Below the pieces are notes generated by a model that was not told the DNA's origin, made no database searches, and saw only the letters and a program-made list of their open reading frames with translations. From contig JAURWS010000042.1 of assembly GCA_030654835.1 (NCBI GenBank), positions 1 to 64,000 on the forward strand: 64,000 nucleotides of DNA, given 5' to 3'. Each line of letters starts with the position of its first letter. Positions within the stretch are counted from its first letter, which is position 1. This document shows, in pieces, positions 43,321-51,944 of the stretch. Source of the DNA: Gammaproteobacteria bacterium. Its GTDB lineage: Bacteria > Pseudomonadota > Gammaproteobacteria > Pseudomonadales > Pseudohongiellaceae. The translations under genes and the position numbers were made by a program.

Positions 43321-43791
43321 TCAGCGACGAAAGCCACTGAGCGGCACTTCACCACTGCGCTCGACATGCACGCGGCGCAAGCGGCTGCCGATGTCGATAT
43401 TGGCATCGAGCGTGTACTGCAGGCTGTCGCGACGCTGGCTGAACAGATCGCTGAACAGGGCAATGGTACTGAGCAGATCGGGGCTGGCCTGCAACAGCAC
43501 GTCGCCGGTGCCATAGGCCGGGATGACGGGCAGTTGATTGGACACGCCGCTGAGAATGCGATGCCCTTCCAGATCGATGTTGTAGACAATGCCCTGCAGG
43601 CGCAGCTCAGTGCGGTTGGGGTTACTGACCTGCAGACCGATCTCGAATCTGGGCACCGCGTTGTTCGACGGCAGCATGCGGAAACTGCTGACTGTCACCG
43701 TGGGCTGGACAAAGCCTCCCTGCATCCCGGTGCATCCCGCCAGCAACATCAACACGGGCAGGCCCAGCAGTAACAAACATCGTTTCAACAT
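43321..43791 (-). CDS. LEA type 2 family lipoprotein
   Basis: 156 residues from ATG 43791 (GAGGAG seven bases before). The lipobox LAGC is followed by a beta-sandwich with FEIGLQVSNPNRTELRLQGIVYNIDLEGHRI (in parts), the WHy/LEA14 domain found in stress-protein lipoproteins. Function not known beyond desiccation-stress resemblance. Divergent from the FadL gene. Confidence 0.8.
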   Translation of the reverse strand: MLKRCLLLLGLPVLMLLAGCTGMQGGFVQPTVTVSSFRMLPSNNAVPRFEIGLQVSNPNRTELRLQGIVYNIDLEGHRILSGVSNQLPVIPAYGTGDVLLQASPDLLSTIALFSDLFSQRRDSLQYTLDANIDIGSRLRRVHVERSGEVPLSGFRR

Positions 43792-43952
43792 CGGTGATCT
43801 CCTCAATGGACTTATTCCCGCAGCTTATACCTTTAGCAGTTTTGATGCATTTACCGCGAGGCCGGAAAAGAGTATCGTCGCGCCCAGTTTTTTGGGCTGC
43901 GAAGTTTGCACCCCGCAGCTACAACTATTCCATATTGATCAAGGAGAATATC

Positions 43953-45212
43953 TTGTCCAAACGTGTATCACTGCTCTCGGCCGCCATCGCGGCGCTGATG
44001 CTGCCAGCGGCGGCATCAGCTACTAATGGTTACTTTGCTCATGGCTTCGGTGTGCGCTCACAAGCGGTTGCAGGCGTCGGCATTGCGCTGGCCCAGGACA
44101 GCCTGGCAGCCGCCAACAATCCGGCCAGCATCGCACTGGTCGGCAATCGCCTGGACATCGGTGCCAGCTACTTCCGGCCTTCGCGCGGCGCCAAGATCGT
44201 CGGCAACCTCGCCGGTGCCAACGGCAGCTATGATGCCGACGACTCCCGATTCTTCGTGATTCCGGAAGCCGGTTATGTACGCGAACTGAACGAACAGCTC
44301 ACTGCAGGCCTGGCCGTATATGGCAATGGCGGCATGAATACCGACTATGGCACCAACCCGCTGGCAGCCTTCGGCTCCAAGGGTCACGCAGGCGTGAACC
44401 TCGAACAGGTCTTCATTACCCCGACTCTTGCCTACCAGCCAATCGAGAGCCAGTCACTGGCGATCGGCGTGACCTATGCGTATCAGCGCTTCGAAATGAA
44501 GGGTGTGGGCGCCTTTGACAACCCGTTCTTCTCTGCTGCACCGGGACGCGTGACCAACGAAGGCGTTGACTCCTCCAACGGCTGGGGACTGAAACTGGGC
44601 TGGATCGGCCAGATCACCCCCACTCTGAGCCTCGGCGCCACCTGGTCTTCCGAATTCGACATGGAGCGTTTCAGCAAGTACAGCGGCCTGTTCGCAGAGC
44701 GCGGCGGCTTCGACATTCCCAAGACCTACGGGCTGGGCGCCTCCTGGAAGGCCAGCGCTGTGCTGACGGTAGCTGCCGATTGGCAGAAGATCGAATACAG
44801 CACCATCAAGTCCGTGGGCAACCCTTTGCAGAACCTGCTGGCGGGCAACCCGCTGGGCAGTGCGAACGGTGGCGGTTTCGGTTGGGATGACATCTCCGTG
44901 ATCAAACTGGGTGCAGTCTATGCGTACAGCGACAAGCTGACTCTGCGTGCCGGCATCAGCCGTGCCGATCAGCCAATTCCGGCCTCCGAGACTTTCTTCA
45001 GCCTGCTCGCACCGGGCACCGTGCGTGACCATCTGAGCCTGGGCGCAAGCTGGAAGACAGCAGCGGGTGGCGAGTGGAGCGTTGCCTACACGCACGCCTT
45101 GAAAGAGACTGTGAATGGCAAAGGGTCGATCCCAGCACCGTTCGGGGGTGGCGAGGCCAACATTCACCTTAGTGAAGACATCCTGACAGTGGGCTACTCA
45201 TTCGACCTCTAA
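43953..45212 (+). CDS. FadL/TodX-type outer-membrane transporter
   Basis: 419 residues. The open frame reaches 43794, but the TTG at 43953 has AAGGAG a few bases upstream and starts an ideal signal peptide (KRVSLLSAAIAALMLPAAASA). The mature N-terminus ATNGYFAHGFGVRSQAVAGVGIA with AANNPA is the FadL hatch signature, and the barrel ends in LTVGYSFDL with a terminal Leu. Family members import long-chain fatty acids, aromatics or alkanes. Its stop overlaps the DUF2959 gene on the opposite strand by 4 bases. Confidence 0.9.
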   Translation: MSKRVSLLSAAIAALMLPAAASATNGYFAHGFGVRSQAVAGVGIALAQDSLAAANNPASIALVGNRLDIGASYFRPSRGAKIVGNLAGANGSYDADDSRFFVIPEAGYVRELNEQLTAGLAVYGNGGMNTDYGTNPLAAFGSKGHAGVNLEQVFITPTLAYQPIESQSLAIGVTYAYQRFEMKGVGAFDNPFFSAAPGRVTNEGVDSSNGWGLKLGWIGQITPTLSLGATWSSEFDMERFSKYSGLFAERGGFDIPKTYGLGASWKASAVLTVAADWQKIEYSTIKSVGNPLQNLLAGNPLGSANGGGFGWDDISVIKLGAVYAYSDKLTLRAGISRADQPIPASETFFSLLAPGTVRDHLSLGASWKTAAGGEWSVAYTHALKETVNGKGSIPAPFGGGEANIHLSEDILTVGYSFDL

Positions 45213-45844
45213 GAGCGCATCTCGGCGAGGAAGCGGTCAGATTCGCTGATCGCCTGCTCCATCACCTGAATCAATTTCTCCACGTCATCGTTGATCGTAT
45301 TCAGCTCGCCACGCAGCGACGAAATCGCCATGGCGTTGAGGTTGTGCTTCAGGTACAGGACGTTGTCACGCAGGCTGTTCAGCACAGGCTCCGTGGCCTC
45401 CTCGGCGCGGTGCATGGTGGCAATCAATGCGGTGTAACGCTGACGAGTGTCACGCAACTGGCGCTCGCTGTCGCGACGCAGCGTTTGATTGGTATATTGC
45501 TCCAGCTCCGCAGACCATTCGTCAAACAGATCTTCAGAGACTGACTCGACTGCATCAATGCGATTGCGAATCTCGGCGGCGGCCGCCTCGCTGTCCTCGA
45601 ACTCGGTGTTGAGCCGATCATAGACCTGCTGCAACTCACCTCCATCGAAATTGACCACGGCGCTGAACTGCTCCAAGGCATTGCGGAACTGTTCCTGTCC
45701 GTCCTCCTGCGCGGTTTGTGCATCCTCAATGCGGTCCAGCAGAATATCGCGCTTCTCCACTCCGAACTGTTCCATGGCGCTGTAATACGCGGTCTGGCAA
45801 CCGACGAGTGCGGTGAGGGCTGATATCAGCAAGAGTTTTTTCAT
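45209..45844 (-). CDS. DUF2959 lipoprotein
   Basis: 211 residues from ATG 45844; the longer frame to 45925 has no signal-type start. Lipobox LVGC at residue 16, then nearly continuous charged helices (coiled coil) with repeated heptads, ending LMEQ-like and SDRFLAEMRS. FGVEKRDILLDRIEDAQTAQEDGQEQF (in parts) is the DUF2959 core. Probably a periplasmic lipoprotein with a structural role. Confidence 0.8.
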   Translation of the reverse strand: MKKLLLISALTALVGCQTAYYSAMEQFGVEKRDILLDRIEDAQTAQEDGQEQFRNALEQFSAVVNFDGGELQQVYDRLNTEFEDSEAAAAEIRNRIDAVESVSEDLFDEWSAELEQYTNQTLRRDSERQLRDTRQRYTALIATMHRAEEATEPVLNSLRDNVLYLKHNLNAMAISSLRGELNTINDDVEKLIQVMEQAISESDRFLAEMRS

Positions 45845-45945
45845 GGGGGCTGTTCCCTGTTCCTTGATGGCTTTGACGATCACTACACGTGCCCTAATTC
45901 TCAGTACTGTGATGCAGGCATGCAAGCGCTATTTCTCTATGCCTG

Positions 45946-45974
45946 CAGTGGGAGCGGGCCTCGCCCGCGATGGC
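45946..45974. repeat. REP-like hairpin of the Pseudomonas type
   Basis: GGGAGCGGGC, CTC and GCCCGCGAT form the stem-loop of Pseudomonas REP elements. It sits between the divergent DUF2959 and NhaC genes; a separate hairpin GCTGCCGC/GCGGCAGC follows at 45987-46012. Only this copy was noticed. Confidence 0.6.
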
Positions 45975-46049
45975 CAAAACCGGTAAGCTGCCGCCTGTGA
46001 ACAAGCGGCAGCAGAAGCAGTACCGACACATCACGGCATTGGAAAAATC

Positions 46050-47450
46050 ATGACATCAGCCACCGCACCGCAGGCAAGAACACCGACCGCTCTCCACGCG
46101 CTGCTGTGTTTTGGTGGCAACTTCCTGATGATCTCCACAGGCCTGTTCGTGTTTGCGATCAGCCTGCACATCGTGCTGTTCTTCTGCCTGTTGTGGACCG
46201 GCCTGCACGCCTGGCTGCTGGGCTACAACTTCCTGGCCGTGCGCAACATGATGAATACCGGCATCAGCAATGCGCTGTCGGCCATCTACATCTTCATTCT
46301 CATCGGCATGGTGATTGCCGCGTTCATGCAGAGCGGCACGGTGGCAGCACTGATCTATCACGGTTTGAATCTGCTCAGCCCCGGCTTCTTTCTCGCCGCC
46401 GGGCTGGTCCTGTGCAGTCTGATGTCTGTGGCAACCGGCACCTCTTGGGGAACGGCCGGTACACTGGGGGTCGTGCTGATCGGCATCGGTTCGGCAATGC
46501 AGATTCCATTGCCGATCGTCGCGGGGATGATCGTCGCCGGGGCCACGTTTGGCGACAAACTCTCACCCGTGTCGGACACCACCAATCTGGCCGCGATGAG
46601 CGCACACACCAACCTCTACCGCCACATCGGCTCGATGCTCTACACGACCGTGCCCAGCTTCGCAGTGACACTGCTGATCTTGCTCGTGCTGGGATCGATG
46701 TTCAGCGCGAATCAACTGCCGACTGACACGATTGCACAGATGCAGCGGGCCCTTGAGGCTCACTTCGCGCTGGGCCTGCTGGCGACACTACTGCCCCTGC
46801 TGGTGATGTTGACATTGAGCCTGAAACGCTTGTCGGCGGAGATCAGCATGAGTGCCAGCATCCTCACCGCAGTGGCCGTTGCCGTCTTCTATCAGGACCG
46901 CGCGCTGGTGGACGTGCTCAACAGCCTGTGGAGCAACGTGCCTGGCGATACTGGAATTGCCAATCTGGATGATCTGCTGGGGCGCGGCGGCATCCTCAGC
47001 ATGAGCTGGACGCTCCTGCTCTCTCTGATGGCGCTCGCGCTGGGTGGCATTCTCTTCAACGCGGGCTTCCTGCAGGTGCTGCTCGCCGACATCATCGCGC
47101 GAGTGCAGCGGACGACAACACTCGTCGCGACGACCATCGGCTCCGGCATTATCGGCAACATCGGCATGGGTGAGGCTTACATCAGCATCATTCTGAGCTG
47201 TCAGCTCTTCGGGAAGGCGTATGACGAGAAGGGGATCGACAGGGCCGTGCTGTCGCGCTCCGTTGAAGAGGGCGCCACCCTGAGCACAGGTCTGATTCCG
47301 TGGACCACGGCAGGCGCCTTCTACGCGGCGACGCTGGGCGTGCCGGTGCTGGAATACGCGCCGTATGCGTTTCTGAACTATCTCAATCCACTGATCTCGA
47401 TAGGCATGACGGCGCTGGGAATTGGGCTGCTGCGGCAGAAGCTTCAATGA
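46050..47450 (+). CDS. NhaC-family Na+/H+ antiporter
   Basis: 466 residues with about eleven membrane helices. SVATGTSWGTAGTLG and FGDKLSPVSDTTNLAA (about 130-180) are the conserved NhaC motifs, repeated in a second half with GNIGMGEAYISI. It exchanges Na+ (or an organic acid in some relatives) for protons across the inner membrane. GGAAA before ATG is weak. Ends 38 bases before the AT-rich DUF3037 gene. Confidence 0.9.
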   Translation: MTSATAPQARTPTALHALLCFGGNFLMISTGLFVFAISLHIVLFFCLLWTGLHAWLLGYNFLAVRNMMNTGISNALSAIYIFILIGMVIAAFMQSGTVAALIYHGLNLLSPGFFLAAGLVLCSLMSVATGTSWGTAGTLGVVLIGIGSAMQIPLPIVAGMIVAGATFGDKLSPVSDTTNLAAMSAHTNLYRHIGSMLYTTVPSFAVTLLILLVLGSMFSANQLPTDTIAQMQRALEAHFALGLLATLLPLLVMLTLSLKRLSAEISMSASILTAVAVAVFYQDRALVDVLNSLWSNVPGDTGIANLDDLLGRGGILSMSWTLLLSLMALALGGILFNAGFLQVLLADIIARVQRTTTLVATTIGSGIIGNIGMGEAYISIILSCQLFGKAYDEKGIDRAVLSRSVEEGATLSTGLIPWTTAGAFYAATLGVPVLEYAPYAFLNYLNPLISIGMTALGIGLLRQKLQ

Positions 47451-47487
47451 CACATCCGACAAGCCTTACCATGCGCTAACCCCAGCA

Positions 47488-48321
47488 TCAATCTCTTCTA
47501 GCAAACTCAATGATCTCATCTTTATTCTGATACAGAGTCACTACAACTCCCAGACGATTCAGCATATCCACAACATCATGATAGGCTTTTTTCCGAGGCC
47601 CTTCTGCACCAGGTCCTTCTACAGCAAAGAGCACTTTTTCTGGAATGGTGTTGCGGCGCTTCAACTCTCTAATCCTGAAATCCCATCTTCCGCCATGTTC
47701 TATTATTTTGCTCGGATCACTCTGGCCTAAGTTTAGTGGTTTAATGACTTTGTACGCCTTATTCAGATGAGTTTGCACAAAAGGAAATGCCACTTCATAA
47801 TCTCCTCCACCCACTTTTCGTGCACTAAATTTATCAACAATCTGAGCCCTAAACAGGAGTTCTTTGACGTCCCTCTCAAGAACTGTTTCACGATACTCTT
47901 TGGTATCAAAATTGCGCTCAACGTAGAACTGGAAAAGCTCGTCGAGTTTCGCTTCAGGGTTTTCTGTTAGAACAACTCTTGTTTCACCAACTCTAGCTAT
48001 ACTTTCCCGGGTCCGCACAACTTCTGCAAATATGGAATTTGCAAAATTATTTCCGTGCATCCTGCCGTCCTTCTCATGCTGCTTAATGATATCTGCCACT
48101 CTAGTTAGCTCATGCTTTAGATTAGCTGTAACAGCCTTGAACATTTTGGCGTCAATATCATCAAAAAATTTCGTTATCCTCGCATAGCGCCGGTCTAATA
48201 GCTTAAACCCAAAATAATTGGCCTGTGGAGCCAATAGCACTATGCCAATATTAGCGAATTCTTCAGTCTCGATGAACGGCATGTATCGCACTATGGCATA
48301 TTGGCAAGTAAATCTATTCAT
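47488..48321 (-). CDS. DUF3037 family protein, partner of a HipA-like kinase
   Basis: 277 residues from ATG 48321; the open frame to 48390 overlaps the kinase gene and is discounted. FTCQYAIVRYMPFIETEEFANIGIVLL is the DUF3037 start. The rest is mixed helix-strand with Lys-rich parts. The gene begins 8 bases inside the end of the kinase gene and is AT-richer than its surroundings, as is the kinase. Function unknown; it most likely acts with the kinase as antitoxin, substrate or effector. Confidence 0.8.
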   Translation of the reverse strand: MNRFTCQYAIVRYMPFIETEEFANIGIVLLAPQANYFGFKLLDRRYARITKFFDDIDAKMFKAVTANLKHELTRVADIIKQHEKDGRMHGNNFANSIFAEVVRTRESIARVGETRVVLTENPEAKLDELFQFYVERNFDTKEYRETVLERDVKELLFRAQIVDKFSARKVGGGDYEVAFPFVQTHLNKAYKVIKPLNLGQSDPSKIIEHGGRWDFRIRELKRRNTIPEKVLFAVEGPGAEGPRKKAYHDVVDMLNRLGVVVTLYQNKDEIIEFARRD

Positions 48322-49045
48322 GACGTTTCCAGAAATTTTCAGTTTTGTAACATTCCAGCAGTGACTCCACTTCAAAGATATCAAAGTCAATTCGAACAGT
48401 GCACTCGTGATCTAGATACCACCAACTTAGCGGAATCGACGTAACTATGTTCTCTAAGTGCGACAAAGTATCGGCGAGGCGCGCATTGTATTCAGCACGT
48501 CTCATGAAGTCACCACTTAAGGAGTCTGTAGACCTAGCGAACACGTGACTATCATAAAAAACAGATTTCGCCAGCTGAAAATCAAATGCTTGATTATGGT
48601 CAATTACAATGAGCTCTTTCGTAGAAGGCTCCCATAATAGATTAGGATTTCCTCCAAGAGGACTCAAGGTTCTATCTCCGTTACGAATCCACCAATCAAA
48701 CACGATCAAGTCTTGCTGGAGCTGTAATGGAACTTCCTCAACATTGGAGTACGAAAGTTCTGCAGAGTTTCTCTCCATCGAAGCAAACGCAAAACCAGCA
48801 CCGAGGTCGCCGTAACTAACTGGATCAGCTTCAATGAGTTCTTCAGGAACTGACACTATTTCGAAGCTAGCTATAGGCAATCCAAATCTAAGGGCTAAAT
48901 TACTGGCGATCCACTCACAAATTAAGCTCCGTCTGCCCGCTCCTTTCCCTTTAACAAAATAGATATTATCGTCCCCTGCCTTACAAATATAAGGCAATGT
49001 CACCCCTTGGCGGGATCTTCGAATAATTTCTACTATTTCTTTCAT
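48314..49045 (-). CDS. HipA-like kinase (HipA_2 type)
   Basis: 243 residues, much shorter than HipA (about 440). The catalytic block reads DWWIRNGDRTLSPLGGNPNLLW and ELIVIDHNQAF, giving the Asp, Asn and metal Asp (NGD, GNPN, IDH) of HipA-family kinases; the N-terminal IYFVKGKGAGRRSLICEWIAS replaces the P-loop-like segment. HipA phosphorylates glutamyl-tRNA synthetase and causes persistence; the target here is unknown. It overlaps the DUF3037 gene by 8 bases and stands alone otherwise. Confidence 0.8.
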   Translation of the reverse strand: MKEIVEIIRRSRQGVTLPYICKAGDDNIYFVKGKGAGRRSLICEWIASNLALRFGLPIASFEIVSVPEELIEADPVSYGDLGAGFAFASMERNSAELSYSNVEEVPLQLQQDLIVFDWWIRNGDRTLSPLGGNPNLLWEPSTKELIVIDHNQAFDFQLAKSVFYDSHVFARSTDSLSGDFMRRAEYNARLADTLSHLENIVTSIPLSWWYLDHECTVRIDFDIFEVESLLECYKTENFWKRHE

Positions 49046-49097
49046 TTAGCTGTGCAGCTGCTCCGTCAATTCACCACTTACAATTTTCCGCCACATC

Positions 49098-50804
49098 TCA
49101 GTAGCCGGCCGCTCCGCTGTCGCCGACTCGCGAATCGGCACCGCCCAGAAATAATCCATTCTCGCGGTCGTGATACACCCCCATGGCCGAGCCCTGCCTG
49201 CCGCGTTCACGCATTTCGTGCCCCATGCCCTGATAGATATTCACCGTGTCCGGCGAGAAGAAACCTTCCTCAAACGTGGTGATGTCCGGCAGCCACTGGT
49301 GGTGAATGCGCCCGGCTTCGACGGCCTCACCGATGTTCATGCCGTGATCGATCACGTTGAGAATCAGCTGCAGCGTGGTGTTGATGATGGTACGGCCGCC
49401 GGGACTGCCCACCGCCATCAGCGGCTTGCCATCCTGCGCAACAATCGTCGGCGACATGCTGGATAGCGGACGCTTCTGCGGTGCCACCAGATTCGCTGGA
49501 GTGCCGATCTGGCCGGAGCGATCGGTGACGCCAGGAACGGCATTGAAATCACCCAACTCGTTATTGAGCAGGTAACCGCCGCCCTCCGCGACGATGCGCG
49601 AACCGTAGCCGAATTCCAGCGTGTAGGTCAGCGAGACCATGTTGCCATCCTTGTCGGCGACGGAAAAATGCGTTGTCTCATCGCTCTCGTAGGCATTGCC
49701 GAACTGAGTCTCGTCACTGACAGAGGCCCGGTCCGGATCGATGGTGGCACGCACACGGGCGGCGTATTCCTTGTCGAGCAGCTCGTCCAGCGGCATGCTC
49801 TCGTTGAAATCGGGATCGCCGAGGTGTTCGGCACGATCGGCATAAGCACGGCGCATCGCTTCGGTCAGCAAATGCAGATACTGCGCGGAATTGTGGCCGA
49901 CGGCTGCCAGGTCGTAACCTTCGAGGATGTTGAGCATCTCGATCATGGTGACGCCACCAGAGCTTGGAGGTGCCATGCTGATGATCTCGTAGCCACGGTA
50001 AGTCCCGCGCACCGGCTCGCGCTCGACCGCTTCATATTGTTCCAGATCTTCCTCGGTGATGACGCCGCCGTTGGCGCGCATGAAGTCGGCCAGCAGTTTC
50101 GCATTCTCACCTTTGTAGAAACCGTCACGCCCCTGCTCCTGAATGAGCTGCAGAGTCTTGGCCAGATCCGGTTGCACCCAGAGATCTCCGAGTTCATACG
50201 CGGAGCCATCGGCCTTCAGGAAGACCTCGGCCGAGGAGGGATGCTGCTCCCATGCCGACTGATTTTGCTGAAAGCCACTGTAAAGCGCATAAGAGATGGG
50301 AATGCCGTCACGAGCGAGCGCAACGGCCGGGGCCACCAGATCAGCCCACGGCAGACTGCCCAGCTCCTCGTGCGCCTTGTAGAGACCTGCCACGGTACCG
50401 GGAACGCCGATGGCGAGCATACCGATGTGGTTGGAGTTGTTGACGACCTTGCCGTCCAGGCCCAGATACATGGTTTCGGTAGCGGCCAGCGGGGCTTTCT
50501 CGCGGAAATCGAAGGAGGTCGCGTGGCCATCTTCGCCGTGATAGACCATGAAGCCACCACCGCCGATGTTGCCCGCCGACGGCCAGGTGACGGCCAACGC
50601 GAAGGCCGTCGCAATGGCTGCGTCCACCGCGTTTCCGCCCTGCTTGAGAATCTCGACGCCGACCTCGGAGGCGGTGAGAGAGGCGCTGGCCACCACACCG
50701 TTCTCGACCCGCAAGGGAGTTCTGCCGCTGGTCGCATACAGCGACGTTGAGGTTGAGAGTGCGATGCACAGGACCAGCGCAATACTTCTGTAAAAAAGTC
50801 TCAT
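49098..50804 (-). CDS. ggt: Gamma-glutamyltransferase
   Basis: 568 residues from ATG 50804 with GGAG upstream; an earlier ATG at 50870 is possible. The signal peptide ends near SLYA. The self-cleaving site is DETTHFSVAD, catalytic Thr at about 377, followed by SMSPTIVAQDGKP and GSPGGRTIINTT of the small subunit. It cleaves and transfers gamma-glutamyl groups of glutathione in the periplasm. The D-amino-acid aminotransferase gene lies 94 bases upstream on the same strand. Confidence 0.9.
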   Translation of the reverse strand: MRLFYRSIALVLCIALSTSTSLYATSGRTPLRVENGVVASASLTASEVGVEILKQGGNAVDAAIATAFALAVTWPSAGNIGGGGFMVYHGEDGHATSFDFREKAPLAATETMYLGLDGKVVNNSNHIGMLAIGVPGTVAGLYKAHEELGSLPWADLVAPAVALARDGIPISYALYSGFQQNQSAWEQHPSSAEVFLKADGSAYELGDLWVQPDLAKTLQLIQEQGRDGFYKGENAKLLADFMRANGGVITEEDLEQYEAVEREPVRGTYRGYEIISMAPPSSGGVTMIEMLNILEGYDLAAVGHNSAQYLHLLTEAMRRAYADRAEHLGDPDFNESMPLDELLDKEYAARVRATIDPDRASVSDETQFGNAYESDETTHFSVADKDGNMVSLTYTLEFGYGSRIVAEGGGYLLNNELGDFNAVPGVTDRSGQIGTPANLVAPQKRPLSSMSPTIVAQDGKPLMAVGSPGGRTIINTTLQLILNVIDHGMNIGEAVEAGRIHHQWLPDITTFEEGFFSPDTVNIYQGMGHEMRERGRQGSAMGVYHDRENGLFLGGADSRVGDSGAAGY

Positions 50805-50898
50805 CTTTGCTCCACGATTTGTTCCAACGCCAAAAACCAATACACCAATAGTTAAGACACCTGTGTTCACGCACCAGTTTCACAAATTGCTCTTTCGC

Positions 50899-51783
50899 TC
50901 AGACGCCCGCCTCTTTAAGCAGCGTCTGCACATAAAGGGTGCGCAGCTTCTGCGTGACAGGCCCCGGCCGACCGTCGCCAATCGTCCGGCCATCGATACT
51001 GACGACGGGCAGCACCAGAGTCGTGGCGCTGCTCATGAAGGCTTCATCAGCGATACATGCCTCCTCCAGCGTAAACTCCCTCTCTTGCAGTCCAATGTCA
51101 TTCTCGCGCGCCATCCGCAGGATAACCTTGCGACGAATCCCGGGCAGGATGCTGCCATTGGACGCGCGTGTGATAAGCGTATTGGCGCGCACAATGAACG
51201 CGGAGGACGTAACACCCTCGGTGACCACGCCGTCATCGATCATCCAGCCCTCATAACCACCCCGCTCCACCGCCATTTGCTTGGACATGCACTGCGCCAG
51301 CAGGTTAACGGACTTGATATCACGCCTCTTCCAACGCAGATCCGGCACCGAGACGACCGCTACACCATTGATTGCCAGCGGATGATCGATGATGCTGCGG
51401 GGAACGCCCCAGGCCACCAGACTTTCCTGCGAATGCTGCGGAAAAGCAAAGTCGCGTTCGGCCACTCCTCGGGTAATTTGCAGATACACATAGCCTTCCT
51501 GCAGGCCGTCACGCACCAGCAACTCTTCGAGCACGGCGATGAGCTCTTCCCTGGCGCAAGGCCAGTCGATACCAGTGCTATGCAAACTACGATCCAACCG
51601 TTCCAGTGCGTGTTTTTTGTCCATCAGACGCTGACGAAGGACGGGGACTACCTCGTACACCCCATCACCGAACACGAAGCCCCTGTCGAAGACCGAGACC
51701 CTGGCGTCTTCTGCCCGCACGAACGCTCCGTTCACGTAGACTGTTCTGTTGGCAATCCTTATTTCCGATCCGGTAACAGACAT
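50899..51783 (-). CDS. dat: D-amino-acid aminotransferase-like protein, class IV
   Basis: 294 residues. K157 in RRDIKSVNLLAQ is the PLP lysine, VFDRGFVFGDGVYEV the substrate/phosphate region and VTEGVTSSAF the PLP-binding Glu. The family includes D-alanine/D-glutamate and branched-chain transaminases; the overall pattern is closer to Dat, giving the D-glutamate or D-alanine used in cell-wall peptides, but specificity is not certain. The gene is on the same strand as ggt. Confidence 0.85.
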   Translation of the reverse strand: MSVTGSEIRIANRTVYVNGAFVRAEDARVSVFDRGFVFGDGVYEVVPVLRQRLMDKKHALERLDRSLHSTGIDWPCAREELIAVLEELLVRDGLQEGYVYLQITRGVAERDFAFPQHSQESLVAWGVPRSIIDHPLAINGVAVVSVPDLRWKRRDIKSVNLLAQCMSKQMAVERGGYEGWMIDDGVVTEGVTSSAFIVRANTLITRASNGSILPGIRRKVILRMARENDIGLQEREFTLEEACIADEAFMSSATTLVLPVVSIDGRTIGDGRPGPVTQKLRTLYVQTLLKEAGV

Positions 51784-51870
51784 GGCAACTGCTCACTGTT
51801 CTGTGAGTGAAGAGGGAGCATACCAATATTGCCGAACAGGGAGTAGAGAATATTCCGCAGCTGCGCAGGC

Positions 51871-51908
51871 AAAAAAAATCCCGCTGATGCACGAGGCCGC
51901 AGCGGGAT
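51871..51908 (-). terminator. Terminator after pnp
   Basis: On the minus strand ATCCCGCTG and CAGCGGGAT form a perfect nine-base stem around CGGCCTCGTGCAT, followed by seven or more T. It closes the long rimP-pnp operon. Confidence 0.9.
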
Positions 51909-51944
51909 TATTCTTTTCAAAAGCCGGAATTTGGAACCCAGGAA

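Noticed and set aside
42508-43773. 421-codon plus-strand frame inside the MATE gene and beyond
   Set aside because: Out-of-frame shadow with low-complexity Arg/Gly content.
49668-50750. 360-codon plus-strand frame opposite ggt
   Set aside because: Antisense shadow; the ggt motifs are intact on the minus strand.
50863-51810. 315-codon plus-strand frame opposite the aminotransferase gene
   Set aside because: Antisense shadow without family features.
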